In this document: positions 1-8,753 of the stretch, in pieces | Numbering within the stretch: the stretch's first letter is position 1 | How the letters are laid out: each line of letters opens with the position of its first letter | Origin: CAZGUG01 sp964625335 | GTDB taxonomy: Bacteria; Bacillota; Clostridia; Ch29 | Direction of reading: 5' to 3' | Assembly (NCBI GenBank): GCA_964625335.1 | Contig: CAZVBE010000001.1 | Location: forward strand, 111,293 to 175,292 | DNA length: 64,000 nt | The notes under the pieces: model-generated | What the model was told of the DNA's origin: nothing | What the model saw: the letters and a program-made list of their open reading frames with translations, nothing else | The model's database searches: none | Position numbers and translations under genes: made by a program

Positions 1-247
1 AAGGAAGTTCTCTGCCCAGTATTTCTTCATACTCCTGAATCGCTTTATCCAAAAAGGCGATCAGCACCTCCTTGGCAAGGGTATTCTTGTCACCGAAATA
101 GTTATAGATGGATACCTGCGAAACATGCGCTTTCGCAGCTATTTCACCTACTCCGACGTCTGTTACGCCACGCTCAATAAAAAGCTCCCGAGCCGCATTG
201 ATGATGGCTTTTTTCTTCGCTTCTGTTCTTCTCTGATAACCATTCAT
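1..247 (-). CDS. TetR/AcrR family regulator (N-terminal part, cut by window edge)
   Basis: The reverse strand encodes about 82 residues beginning MNGYQRRTEAKKKAII. They form a TetR-type helix-turn-helix domain: an AARELFIERG helix, then VGEIAAKAHVSQVSIYNYFGDKN as the recognition region. The ligand-binding C-terminal domain lies outside the window. The ATG at 245-247 is preceded by AGGTGA at good spacing. The gene is divergent from the rifampicin-phosphotransferase-like gene and the shared 139-bp spacer carries two copies of one inverted repeat. I infer that it is an autoregulated local repressor of that gene; the inducer is unknown. Confidence 0.9.
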   Translation of the reverse strand, partial: MNGYQRRTEAKKKAIINAARELFIERGVTDVGVGEIAAKAHVSQVSIYNYFGDKNTLAKEVLIAFLDKAIQEYEEILGRELP

Positions 248-276
248 ATTTATCACCTGAGCAATATTATAGCATT

Positions 277-308
277 GTTATGAAATATCGCAACATAAAT
301 TTCAAAAC
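277..308. promoter_or_regulatory. Inverted repeat, candidate TetR operator copy 1
   Basis: GTTATGAAAT (277-286), 12 bases, then ATTTCAAAAC (299-308) form an imperfect inverted repeat. The same arrangement with the same 12-base spacer recurs at 336-367. This copy lies between the TetR start codon and the -35 box of the divergent gene. Confidence 0.65.
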
Positions 309-311
309 TTA

Positions 312-340
312 TTGACAAGGCAGTTTCACCGGTATATTAT
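312..340 (+). promoter_or_regulatory. Promoter of the rifampicin-phosphotransferase-like gene
   Basis: TTGACA (312-317), a 17-base spacer and TATTAT (335-340) form a near-consensus sigma-A promoter facing the downstream gene. The second inverted repeat overlaps the -10 box and the expected start site. Confidence 0.75.
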
Positions 341-367
341 GAAATCATCCATTTGATATTTCAAAAC
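336..367. promoter_or_regulatory. Inverted repeat, candidate TetR operator copy 2
   Basis: ATTATGAAAT (336-345), 12 bases, ATTTCAAAAC (358-367). It has the same arms and spacing as the copy at 277-308, with centres 59 bp apart. Its position over the -10/+1 region suits steric repression. Confidence 0.65.
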
Positions 368-386
368 ATTACCGGAGGGTGATCTT

Positions 387-2996
387 ATGAAAACATATAT
401 TCTAAACTTCCTTGAAACAGACAAAACGAAGCTCGCGGATGTGGGCGGAAAAGGCGCAAACCTCGGGGAACTGGCAGGAATAGACGGGATACGGGTTCCC
501 GCAGGTTTTTGCGTTACAACCAGGGCCTACAAAAAATTTACGGAAAACAACATACAATTAAAAGAATTACTCAATCGTCTCGCCGGACTGAAATACGTTG
601 ATAGTTACGGGATTTCGGAAATCAGCGGCCAAATCCGTAAAGTCATAGAAAACTCAAAGATGGAAAAAGAGATTGAAAAGGAAATCATTGAAGCACTGTC
701 CACCTTTGGCGAGAAGCAGGCTTTTGCCGTACGTTCAAGCGCTACCGCAGAGGATTTGCCCGGGGCTTCCTTTGCCGGTCAGCAGGATACGTATTTGAAT
801 ATCAGGGGCAAAGAAGAAATACTCAAAAGTGTAATCAGGTGCTGGGCGTCCTTGTTTACCGACCGCGCCGTTATTTACCGCATAAAAAACGGTTTTGATC
901 ACCGTAAGGTGCTGCTGTCCGTTGTGATACAGAAAATGGTGATGGCAGAAGCGTCGGGCATTCTGTTTACGGCTGATCCAATGACTTCAGACAGAAAAAC
1001 TATGTCAATTGACGCCGGCCTGGGGCTCGGTGAGGCGCTGGTGTCCGGTCTCGTAAACCCCTACACCTATAAAGTCCGGGACGGGGTAATCGTTTCAAAA
1101 AGAACCGGTACACAGTCGTTTGAAATCAGGCCTGTCGAAGAAGGCGGCACCAAAGAGACGGAAATCAAAGACAAAAGACAACAGGTTCTTTCAGACGTCC
1201 AGGTAATTCGACTTGCCTCCATCGGGAAGAAAATAGAAGACCATTTCGGATATCCGCAGGATATCGAATGGTGCCTTGCCGACGGTGAATTTCACATTGT
1301 TCAAAGCCGTCCCATCACTACGCTCTTTCCCTGCCCCGAAAGTCCCGACAGTGTGAAACGCGTCTATATGTCGGTGGGCCATATGCAGGTAATGACCGAC
1401 CCCATCCTCCCACTCGGCATGTCACTTTTTGGGTTGGCGTCACTTTTTCCCCTGGATAGAGCCGGCGGGCGGCTTTATGTAGATATCACTTTTGACCTGA
1501 CCACACCGCAAGGCCGTAGGATGATTAAGCAGAAAGTTGACACCATGGACCCGCTGATGGCGAGCTCGGTCAGAAAAGTCATGGCAGATAAGGACTATCT
1601 TAGGAGTCTTCCGAAGGGCAAAGGCAATCTGTTAAAGGGGGTCAGTCTTTTACCGTGGATAAGGGAGGCGTTTAGGATATACCGTAAAAATGACCCTTCA
1701 ATCCTTGACGAAATGGTTCGAAATAACGAGGATGCGCTGAATAAGCTTGAGAAAATCTTAGAAGGCCTTTCCGATGACGAAGTATTTGATTTCATCCAAA
1801 AAGACAAAACGCAGTTACAGGCAAAGTTGTTTGATGCCACAGCCTTCGGTGCGGTGATTGCCTGCCAGTACGTATCAGGCTGGCTTAACAGGAATATTAA
1901 TAAGTGGCTGGGGGAGAAGGGTATTACCAACTCGCTGTCAAAATCGGTGGAGCACAACGTTACTTCCGAGATGGGGCTTGCTTTATGCGACGTTGCAGAT
2001 ATTGTTCGCATGTATCCCGAGGTCTGTGAATATTTGGCGCAGGCGGATGACGAAAGCTTTTTCGATGAACTTGCAAAGCTTCGGGGTGGTGCAGAAACAT
2101 TGACGGCTCTCAAGGCTTTCCTGGAAAAATACGGGATGCGTTGTCCGGCGGAAATTGATATTACCAAGCCGCGCTTTTGCGAAAAGCCGACGCAGCTCAT
2201 TCCGGCCATCCTGAGCGATGTAAAGCTTTTAAAGCCCGGAGAGCATATTGAGAAGTTTAAACAGGGCAAACGCGAAGCCGGGGAAAAAGAAGACGAAATC
2301 ATCAGCCGTCTTCTGAAACTTCCCGGAGGCGCCAAAAAAGCTAAGAAAACGAAAAAAATGATTAGCATATATCGTAATTTTGTTGGGGCAAGGGAGTACC
2401 CGAAATATTTTTGGGTTCGCCGTTATGCAATCTACAAACGGGCGCTTTTGAAAGAAGCCGGTAAGTTGGTTTCTGCGGGTGTCATCCCTAAAAAGAGCGA
2501 TGCATTCTATCTTTATTTTGACGAGTTTCGCAAGGCAGTTGCAACAAACAGTGTGGGCCGGCCGCTGATAGAGAAACGCAAGAAGGAATATGCCCGTTAT
2601 GAAAAGCTGACGCCGCCGCGCATTATCCTGTCCGACGGAGAAGTCCCCTCCGGCGAATATGACGGAAGCAAAATTCCCGGGAACGCGCTTGCAGGTGTTC
2701 CCGTGTCACAGGGTATTGTAGAAGGCACTGCGCGGGTGGTTTCGAAGCTTTCAGATGCCCAGGTGGAAAAGGGCGACATTCTTGTGACCGCCTTTACCGA
2801 TCCAAGCTGGACACCGGTTTTTGTTTCCATTGCGGGGCTTATTACCGAGGTGGGCGGTGAGATGTCGCACGGCGCGGTAATTACCCGCGAATATGGTCTT
2901 CCGGCTGTTGCCGGTGTGGAAAACGCAACAAAGCTGATTAAAAACGGGCAGAGACTCCGCCTAAACGGTACGGATGGATATGTGGAAATACTGTAA
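387..2996 (+). CDS. rph: Rifampicin phosphotransferase-like / PEP-synthase-fold protein
   Basis: The 869-residue protein has the three-part layout of rifampicin phosphotransferases of the Listeria RPH/YvkC type. These enzymes move the beta-phosphate of ATP to rifampicin through a swivelling His domain. The N-terminal ATP-grasp-like part carries AVRSSATAEDLPGASFAGQ and ends near QDIEWCLADGEFHIVQSRP. The middle antibiotic-binding part starts near VYMSVGHMQVMTD. The C-terminal phosphohistidine motif MSHGAVITREYGLPAV puts the catalytic His at residue 828. Length matches the family (about 865). The ATG follows GGAGGGTG. It stands alone behind a strong promoter with two putative TetR operators. A PEP synthase is less likely, because the middle domain is of RPH type. 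Activity on rifampicin is inferred. Confidence 0.82.
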   Translation: MKTYILNFLETDKTKLADVGGKGANLGELAGIDGIRVPAGFCVTTRAYKKFTENNIQLKELLNRLAGLKYVDSYGISEISGQIRKVIENSKMEKEIEKEIIEALSTFGEKQAFAVRSSATAEDLPGASFAGQQDTYLNIRGKEEILKSVIRCWASLFTDRAVIYRIKNGFDHRKVLLSVVIQKMVMAEASGILFTADPMTSDRKTMSIDAGLGLGEALVSGLVNPYTYKVRDGVIVSKRTGTQSFEIRPVEEGGTKETEIKDKRQQVLSDVQVIRLASIGKKIEDHFGYPQDIEWCLADGEFHIVQSRPITTLFPCPESPDSVKRVYMSVGHMQVMTDPILPLGMSLFGLASLFPLDRAGGRLYVDITFDLTTPQGRRMIKQKVDTMDPLMASSVRKVMADKDYLRSLPKGKGNLLKGVSLLPWIREAFRIYRKNDPSILDEMVRNNEDALNKLEKILEGLSDDEVFDFIQKDKTQLQAKLFDATAFGAVIACQYVSGWLNRNINKWLGEKGITNSLSKSVEHNVTSEMGLALCDVADIVRMYPEVCEYLAQADDESFFDELAKLRGGAETLTALKAFLEKYGMRCPAEIDITKPRFCEKPTQLIPAILSDVKLLKPGEHIEKFKQGKREAGEKEDEIISRLLKLPGGAKKAKKTKKMISIYRNFVGAREYPKYFWVRRYAIYKRALLKEAGKLVSAGVIPKKSDAFYLYFDEFRKAVATNSVGRPLIEKRKKEYARYEKLTPPRIILSDGEVPSGEYDGSKIPGNALAGVPVSQGIVEGTARVVSKLSDAQVEKGDILVTAFTDPSWTPVFVSIAGLITEVGGEMSHGAVITREYGLPAVAGVENATKLIKNGQRLRLNGTDGYVEIL

Positions 2997-3108
2997 CATT
3001 CTTTATTTTCGAAAGCTCTGACGGTGAGTCGGAGTTGATTGGAGGATTATTTCTTTAATATTGGAAAAAATATTCCTATACGTATTTTTCTATAGGGAGT
3101 TGATGGCA

Positions 3109-5154
3109 ATGACAACTAAAACAAGAACGCCTAATAGATTGGCCCGGGAAAAATCACCCTACCTGCTGCAGCACGCCCATAATCCTGTGGACTGGTACTC
3201 ATGGTCTGAAGAAGCCTTCCAAAAGGCCAAAGCGGAAGACAGGCCTATATTTCTAAGTATAGGCTATTCAACATGCCATTGGTGTCATGTGATGGAGAGG
3301 GAATCCTTCGAGGACAAAGAAGTAGCGAAGGTGTTAAACGATTACTATGTATCGATAAAGGTGGACAGGGAAGAGCGTCCGGACATTGACAGCATATACA
3401 TGTCGGTATGCCAGGCCGTTACCGGACAGGGCGGGTGGCCCCTTACAATAGTTATGACGCCGGATAAAAAGCCCTTCTTTGCCGGCACCTATTTTCCCAA
3501 GACCGGGAGATACGGATACCCGGGCATTGTTGAGCTGCTTTTGCAGATAAAGGATGCCTGGGCTGCCGACAGGGACCAGTTAATCGAAACAAGCAGCAGG
3601 ATAACCGATGCGATAAAAAATTCCCCCCGCAGGGGTAGCGGGGAACAAGCGGGGGAGGAGACTGTACATAAAGCCTTCCGGGGTTTTCAAAGCTCTTTTG
3701 ATGAAGTCTACGGCGGCTTTAGCGGAGCGCCCAAGTTCCCTACACCCCAAAATATATTCTTTTTAATGAGGTACTGGAAGGCAAAGGAAAACCACAGGGC
3801 TCTGCATATGGTCGAGAGAACCCTTGAGGCGATGTACAAGGGGGGAATATTTGACCATATAGGTTTTGGATTTTCAAGGTATTCCACCGACAAAAGATGG
3901 CTGGCACCTCATTTTGAAAAGATGCTGTACGACAATGCCCTACTGGCTTATTCCTATACCGAGGCCTATCAGGCAACCGGCAAAACAATCTACAAAGATA
4001 TTGCCGAAAAAGTATTTACATATGTATTGCGGGACATGACATCAAGCGGGGGAGGTTTTTACTCGGCGGAGGATGCGGATTCCGAAGGTGAGGAGGGCAA
4101 GTTTTATCTGTGGCAGCCGGAGGAGGTGAAGGAAGCCGCAGGCCGTGAGGACGGTGAGTTTTTCTGCAGCTATTACGATATTAAGCCGGAGGGGAATTTT
4201 GAGGGGAAAAGCATCCCAAACCTTATAAATGCAGACCTGGAGAATCTGACCGAGAGCGGTGACCTAGCCAGGCGGCTGGATACAATAAGGGAAAAGCTAT
4301 TTGAGCACAGGGAAAAAAGAATCCGTCCGTACAAGGACGATAAAATACTAACCTCCTGGAACGGACTTATGATAGCCGCTCTCGCACTCGGAGGAAGGGC
4401 CTTTAACAACGAAGATTATACCCGGGCGGCGGAGGCGGCGGCTGGTTTTATACAAAAAAACCTTGTAAGGGATGACGGAAGACTTCTGGCAAGATACAGG
4501 GACGGTGAAGCGGCGCTGCCCGCGTACCTGGATGATTACGCCTTCTTGGTATGGGGGCTTATTGAGCTGTACCAGGCTACCTATAAAACGGCCTATATTA
4601 GGAAAGCGCTGGAACTTAACGGTCAGATGCATGAGCTGTTCCGGGATGATGAGGATGGCGGCTTATTCTTGTACGGAAAGGACAGCGAGCAGTTGATTAT
4701 GCGACCAAAGGAGGTATATGACGGCGCTCTGCCTTCGGGCAACTCGGCAGCACTTTACAATATGCTGCGGCTATCCAGGATGACGGGAGATACGGGGATA
4801 GAGGAAAGGGCCCGGCAATTAATCGAAGCCTTTGGGGGCCAAGTGGGTCATAACCCCAATTCCCATTCCTTCTTTTTATCGGCACTGCTGTTTAGCATAC
4901 AACCCACCAGGGAGATTGTGCTGACAGCGAAGGCAAAGGAGGATGCCCGGGATATGTTGGACAGGATTAACGGCAGGTTTGTGCCCTTTACCACAATCCT
5001 TTTGAATGTGGGGGAAGAGGAACTTTATAGAATAGCCCCCTTTACGAGGGAACAGAAGATGATAGAAGAGAAACCCACTGCTTATGTGTGCAAGAACTTT
5101 GCATGCCTCCAGCCGGTTACCGAAGCCGACACCCTGTCGGGTATGCTCCGGTGA
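3109..5154 (+). CDS. DUF255 / YyaL family thioredoxin-fold protein
   Basis: This long protein begins TPNRLAREKSPYLLQHAHNPVDWY, the diagnostic start of the YyaL/SSP411 family. A thioredoxin-like N-terminal domain (about residues 1-160) holds the STCHWCHVMERESF motif. The rest resembles an (alpha/alpha)6-barrel of the six-hairpin glycosidase or mannose-epimerase type, with GGFSGAPKFP and HFEKMLYDNALL. The physiological substrate of this family is not established. The frame is open from 3061, but ATG 3109 is nine bases after GGGAG and gives the conserved N-terminus MTTKTRTPNRL. ATG 3103 is an alternative. The gene appears monocistronic. Confidence 0.88.
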   Translation: MTTKTRTPNRLAREKSPYLLQHAHNPVDWYSWSEEAFQKAKAEDRPIFLSIGYSTCHWCHVMERESFEDKEVAKVLNDYYVSIKVDREERPDIDSIYMSVCQAVTGQGGWPLTIVMTPDKKPFFAGTYFPKTGRYGYPGIVELLLQIKDAWAADRDQLIETSSRITDAIKNSPRRGSGEQAGEETVHKAFRGFQSSFDEVYGGFSGAPKFPTPQNIFFLMRYWKAKENHRALHMVERTLEAMYKGGIFDHIGFGFSRYSTDKRWLAPHFEKMLYDNALLAYSYTEAYQATGKTIYKDIAEKVFTYVLRDMTSSGGGFYSAEDADSEGEEGKFYLWQPEEVKEAAGREDGEFFCSYYDIKPEGNFEGKSIPNLINADLENLTESGDLARRLDTIREKLFEHREKRIRPYKDDKILTSWNGLMIAALALGGRAFNNEDYTRAAEAAAGFIQKNLVRDDGRLLARYRDGEAALPAYLDDYAFLVWGLIELYQATYKTAYIRKALELNGQMHELFRDDEDGGLFLYGKDSEQLIMRPKEVYDGALPSGNSAALYNMLRLSRMTGDTGIEERARQLIEAFGGQVGHNPNSHSFFLSALLFSIQPTREIVLTAKAKEDARDMLDRINGRFVPFTTILLNVGEEELYRIAPFTREQKMIEEKPTAYVCKNFACLQPVTEADTLSGMLR

Positions 5155-5182
5155 ATTATTATATTTTCGGGAATGCCGGGGT

Positions 5183-6820
5183 TTAATCGGCATCCATGCC
5201 GAGCAGGGTGCATACATAAAACTTAAGCAGTTTGGGAGCTATATTCAAATAAAAGCTGCGGTTTAAGCGTTCGGTGTATTTGTGCAGGTCCTTGCCCCAG
5301 GGGCCCAGTATTATACCGGGCACGTCCAGCTTTTTTATCTCTTCCACCGGTATTGAGTAAGAATGCCCCCAGAGTGGCATATTCGGTTTTAATTCATTTA
5401 TAACATTACCGGCGTCCTGTATCGAGCAGTAGCTTAAATCCGATATCCCGTCAAAGAAACGGTTAACCCTGAGCGTCATGCCAAATTCACTGAGCGAGTA
5501 TTCCTGCAGCAAATCCACAGCCTTCAATACATCGTCGTTCCCTGGCGATTGTCCGTCAGTTGTGACGTGGGGGTAATAGGGAGGAGCAAGGGCGATTATT
5601 ATTTTTGGGGACCTGTCCGGGCAGAAAGAATGCAGTTCGTTAATTATGCTCATAGTAGCATCCCGCCAGTCCGCGTCCCTGACGGCCCGGCTTTCCAAAA
5701 AACCCTTCATGTGTCTTTCCAGTGCACTTCCATGCTTCTTAATGCACACAGCAGAAAGCTCGTCATATGTATAGACCTTGGGGGGCCAAGCAAGTTCTTT
5801 TATACTGCTGTCAGAGTACGAATTGTATTCTGCAATCCTTATGTTTACTGTGTCTACTGCCCTAGTGAAACACCCGGCAGCTGTTTCTTTCAATACCGAT
5901 ATAATTTCGCCTGGGGGGCGTCGGTAGGTAAGCATGTTAAAACAGCAGGCGGATGCCGACGGTGTGGATATCGAATACCCCTTTCTCAGGTCCTTTGCTT
6001 TAAGGCTTACAGGGGGCATTGTAAAGGTATCCTTATACCTGTCCGAAAAATGGGGATTGCCTTCAATCTCTCTTACTATTTCAGCCATTATCAGGTTCGG
6101 ATTGATACCCTCAAAGGGTTCCCGGGAATGGGCTTCCCTTCCGAAACAAAAAACAAGTGGCAGCATTTTGCCTATTGAGCCGGTATATATATTATAGGTG
6201 CCGTCATCGTTAAAATTGCAGGGTTCGGAATCAACAAGGCATACATAATTTAGTCCCTTTTCCTCCGAAAGTATATTGAGGAACTCAATTGACCCGGTCA
6301 TACCGGCGGAATTGGTCTCTTCATCAGGAACGGCAAGGAACAGTATGCTGCCGTTAATGTTATCCGGTCTTTGGCTCATCTGTTCCACAAGTGACATGAA
6401 AAGGGCAAGCCCTGCCTTCATGTCCGCGGCGCCCCTCCCAAATATCCAGCCGCCAGAGTTCCGGTCGTCCAGTGCATCCGCCGGTAAGGCCGATGGATCT
6501 AGGGCGTCGCCCAGGATGTCGATATTTAGGGCGTGTTTTCGACAGGGGCCGTAATCAATCGTATCAACCACATCATAATGGCCTGACAGAATAACGGTCC
6601 TGCTGCCGTTTCCCTTTACAAGGGCGGCTACCGCCGACCTGCCGTGCTTGTCTCCGGGTATGGGGTTCAGCATAAGGTTTTGGGGGTTAGCCCTGAAGTA
6701 TTCCATTTCGGATAAAAGCCTTGCTATCTCCATGTACATTCCTGCCTCTTCATGAGTGTCGGTGGTACTGGGGCAGGCTACCAGGGTTTTTAAAAGGTTT
6801 AACAGCCGCCAGGCATCCAT
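5183..6820 (-). CDS. M20 family peptidase, RocB-like
   Basis: The protein of 545 residues belongs to the M20 metallopeptidase group and resembles RocB, the arginine-utilisation protein of Bacillus. The metal-site motifs are visible: ILSGHYDVVDTIDYG for the first His and Asp, GRGAADMKAGLALF for the bridging Asp, and AVPDEETNSAGM for the Glu pair. Length fits RocB (about 550) rather than the shorter 400-residue M20 enzymes. The true start is ATG 6820, nine bases after GGAGGTG; the frame is open further upstream without a ribosome site. It faces the YyaL gene and is divergent from the mod operon. The substrate, probably a peptide or amidated amino acid, cannot be told from sequence. Confidence 0.82.
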   Translation of the reverse strand: MDAWRLLNLLKTLVACPSTTDTHEEAGMYMEIARLLSEMEYFRANPQNLMLNPIPGDKHGRSAVAALVKGNGSRTVILSGHYDVVDTIDYGPCRKHALNIDILGDALDPSALPADALDDRNSGGWIFGRGAADMKAGLALFMSLVEQMSQRPDNINGSILFLAVPDEETNSAGMTGSIEFLNILSEEKGLNYVCLVDSEPCNFNDDGTYNIYTGSIGKMLPLVFCFGREAHSREPFEGINPNLIMAEIVREIEGNPHFSDRYKDTFTMPPVSLKAKDLRKGYSISTPSASACCFNMLTYRRPPGEIISVLKETAAGCFTRAVDTVNIRIAEYNSYSDSSIKELAWPPKVYTYDELSAVCIKKHGSALERHMKGFLESRAVRDADWRDATMSIINELHSFCPDRSPKIIIALAPPYYPHVTTDGQSPGNDDVLKAVDLLQEYSLSEFGMTLRVNRFFDGISDLSYCSIQDAGNVINELKPNMPLWGHSYSIPVEEIKKLDVPGIILGPWGKDLHKYTERLNRSFYLNIAPKLLKFYVCTLLGMDAD

Positions 6821-6930
6821 GTTTTTTTGCACCTCCATAACATATATTATATACAATCACACCTGGTGTACACAACGCCTGTGGGATATCGGTAAGACAA
6901 CCGACGCATACGGACAGTGCGGGGGGATAA

Positions 6931-6959
6931 TTGACACTTATTTAACACTGTGCTATAAT
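6931..6959 (+). promoter_or_regulatory. Promoter of the mod operon
   Basis: TTGACA (6931-6936), exactly 17 bases, TATAAT (6954-6959): a consensus promoter. The transcript should start about 20 bases before the riboswitch aptamer. Confidence 0.85.
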
Positions 6960-6984
6960 AGCATATGCCAATAAACATATATTT

Positions 6985-7110
6985 GGTGCTCCGAGCCTCA
7001 ACATCTAAGGCTGCTGCTAGGATGGAAGGCCGATAAGGTAATCCTGGAAACGGGGTTGCCCCCCATACTTGGAAAGGAGTGGTCAATATGGATATTTTGT
7101 TTATAGCGCC
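6985..7110 (+). promoter_or_regulatory. Molybdenum/tungsten cofactor riboswitch (Moco RNA family)
   Basis: The leader of modABC carries CTCCGAGCC at its 5' end, CTGGAAACGG in the middle and CCCCCCATACTTGGAAAGGAG at its 3' end. This matches the known E. coli moaA Moco leader, which ends CCTCCCGTATCTGGAAAGGTG before its start codon. GGTGC (6985-6989) can pair with GCGCC (7106-7110) as an outer stem. A second element of the same class lies at 60846-60942. Both are more compact than the E. coli RNA between the first and last conserved blocks. Compact forms have been proposed to sense the tungsten cofactor, so Moco and tungsten cofactor cannot be separated here. Confidence 0.82.
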
Positions 7111-7117
7111 TCCTTAA
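7088..7117 (+). CDS. Nine-codon leader ORF inside the riboswitch (MDILFIAPP)
   Basis: The conserved aptamer block GGAAAGGAG (7071-7079) sits eight bases before an ATG that opens a nine-codon ORF ending in TAA. Its last codons CCT CCT TAA are the same bases that can pair with the modA ribosome binding site. In E. coli the equivalent ATG is the moaA start itself. Translation here would unfold the sequestering hairpin. Expression is inferred, not shown. Confidence 0.5.
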   Translation: MDILFIAPP

Positions 7118-7154
7118 GCTTTGTTGTTTTATTAACAAAACAACAATAAGGAGG
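7109..7154 (+). promoter_or_regulatory. Ribosome-binding-site sequestering hairpin for modA
   Basis: CCTCCTTA (7109-7116) is the exact complement of TAAGGAGG (7147-7154), the modA ribosome binding site. TTGTTGTTTT (7121-7130) also pairs with AAAACAACAA (7137-7146). The result is an 18-bp hairpin with a four-base bulge (AGCT). It overlaps two bases of the predicted riboswitch outer stem and lacks a U-tract, which points to translational control. Confidence 0.75.
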
Positions 7155-7162
7155 ATTATTTT

Positions 7163-7963
7163 ATGTGTATTAATAAACGTACAAGGTTTGGACAGGTAAC
7201 GGTAGTTATGTTTGTTATGGTTTTGGTTATTCTGGCTGCTTCCGGCTGCAGCACTTCCAAGACCGGTGATACGGCTGGAGGTTCCGGGAACGATGGACCT
7301 CTGCAGCTGTTTGTGGCTGCCGGGATGAAAAAGCCCATGGATACCGTAATCGAAAAATTCCAGGCAGAGAAGGGGGTCAAGGTGGCACCCAATTACGCTT
7401 CTTCCGGCGGGCTGTGGGCTCAGATCCGGGAGGACCAGCCCTGTGACCTTTACTATTCCGCGGACTGGATGTACATAGAGATGGCCCAGGAAGAAGATAA
7501 GCTAACCGATTCCAAAGAGTTTCTGTCCGACTGCCTGGTGCTGGTGGTATCGGATTCGGGTGACGGGAAAGTGAATAATATGGATGACCTTACAAATTCG
7601 GATGTAACCTTTGCAATAGGCGACCCCCAGGCCCCGGTTGGAATGTATGCCGAGACCGCTCTCAGAAACCTCGGGCTGTGGGACAAGGTTGGCGACACTC
7701 TTAAGGCTATGCCGTCAACTGTAAACCAGGTAGCAATAATGGTAAAGGAGGACCAGGTTGATGCCGGGCTTATATATTCCAGCGTGGCAAACGGAAACGA
7801 CCTGAAGATAGTACAAAGGCTTGACCAGGAAGTTACAGGCGAGATTATATTCGGAGTGGGCGTAATCAAGGGGGGCAATGAAAAGCTCGCAGGGGAATTT
7901 ATGGATTTTGCCTTTGAACATGTGGACGAATTCTGCAGCTATGGATGGGAGCCCTATGAATAA
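7163..7963 (+). CDS. modA: Molybdate/tungstate ABC transporter substrate-binding lipoprotein
   Basis: The protein of 266 residues starts with a lipoprotein signal peptide ending ILAASGC, so it should be lipid-anchored outside the membrane. The mature part carries the ModA fold: LFVAAGMKKPMDTVIEKF at the start, ASSGGLWAQIREDQPCDLYYSADW for oxyanion binding, and QVDAGLIYSSVANG near the C-terminus. These Ser/Ala-rich loops bind molybdate or tungstate. TAAGGAGG precedes the ATG and can be hidden in a hairpin. It is the first gene of a compact operon with modB (8-bp overlap) and modC. Specificity for molybdate against tungstate is not resolved. Confidence 0.92.
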   Translation: MCINKRTRFGQVTVVMFVMVLVILAASGCSTSKTGDTAGGSGNDGPLQLFVAAGMKKPMDTVIEKFQAEKGVKVAPNYASSGGLWAQIREDQPCDLYYSADWMYIEMAQEEDKLTDSKEFLSDCLVLVVSDSGDGKVNNMDDLTNSDVTFAIGDPQAPVGMYAETALRNLGLWDKVGDTLKAMPSTVNQVAIMVKEDQVDAGLIYSSVANGNDLKIVQRLDQEVTGEIIFGVGVIKGGNEKLAGEFMDFAFEHVDEFCSYGWEPYE

Positions 7964-8753
7964 AGAAACAGTGCAAACAAAGTCCATGCCAAAGAATTTG
8001 GTCAGCTGGTTTTTTCTGCCCCTGTTTCTGCTGCTTGTAGTATTTCCACTGCTGGCTTTGGTATGGAATCTCAAACCTGACGGAATTGTCAAAACGCTGA
8101 AGGACTGGTTTTTCTGGCAAAGCTTTAAGAATACCATTTTAGCAGCTTTTGCAGCATCCGCCCTGGGGTCGGTTTTGGCCATAGGGTTTGGTTATTATCA
8201 TCTGTTCCACAAGAATACCTTTACCTACAAGCTGGCAAACCTGATGAACGACCTGCCCGCTGCTATACCGCATACCGTGGCGGGGCTTGCACTGCTTCTG
8301 GCCTTCGGGCGCAAGACCTGCGGGTTTATAAGCAATACCGGCCTGGCCTTTACCCTTTTTGCGGTGGTGCTGGCCATGTTCTTCGTGTCCTATCCGCTGT
8401 CTGCACGGACCATAGCCAGCGGCGTAGACGGTACCGACCGGGAAACGGTGGATGTTGCCCGTACCCTGGGGGACAATCCGGTACAGGCTTATTTCAGGAT
8501 AGTGCTGCCGCTTATGGGAGAATCTATTTTTGCGGGGTTTGTACTGGCATTTTCCAGGGCTTTAAGTGAATTTGCAGCGGTTGTAATGTTCGGCGGCAAC
8601 CTGCCGGGTTCCACCCAGGTTCTGGCGTCCTATGTATTCACAAAGGTTGAGGAAGGGGAGCTGGAGATGGCGGTTACCGCCAGCGTTATATGTATCCTGC
8701 TTTCCCTTATAATTGTAGCTCTGCTGAGTATCAGGAGGAGAAAACATGCTTAA
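7956..8753 (+). CDS. modB: Molybdate/tungstate ABC transporter permease
   Basis: The integral membrane protein of 265 residues has about six hydrophobic segments. It carries the permease cytoplasmic loop that docks onto the ATPase: VDVARTLGDNPVQAYFRIVLPLM followed by AFSRALSEFAAVVMFGGN, the typical EAA motif of ModB/CysT-type permeases. The ATG at 7956 follows GGGAG within the end of modA, giving an 8-bp overlap. A longer frame from 7878 has no ribosome site. It overlaps modC by 8 bp, so the three genes are probably translationally coupled. Confidence 0.92.
   Translation: MNKETVQTKSMPKNLVSWFFLPLFLLLVVFPLLALVWNLKPDGIVKTLKDWFFWQSFKNTILAAFAASALGSVLAIGFGYYHLFHKNTFTYKLANLMNDLPAAIPHTVAGLALLLAFGRKTCGFISNTGLAFTLFAVVLAMFFVSYPLSARTIASGVDGTDRETVDVARTLGDNPVQAYFRIVLPLMGESIFAGFVLAFSRALSEFAAVVMFGGNLPGSTQVLASYVFTKVEEGELEMAVTASVICILLSLIIVALLSIRRRKHA

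Noticed and set aside
1595..2368. Long minus-strand ORF (257 codons) inside the rph-like gene
   Set aside because: It lies antisense to a fully conserved enzyme, has Ser-rich shadow composition and no ribosome site.
387..2996. Phosphoenolpyruvate synthase
   Set aside because: The ATP-grasp and phosphohistidine domains are shared with PEP synthase, but the middle region and domain order fit rifampicin phosphotransferase.
5549..6178. Plus-strand ORF of 209 codons opposite the RocB-like gene
   Set aside because: It mirrors the conserved M20 peptidase on the other strand and has Cys/Gly-rich shadow composition.
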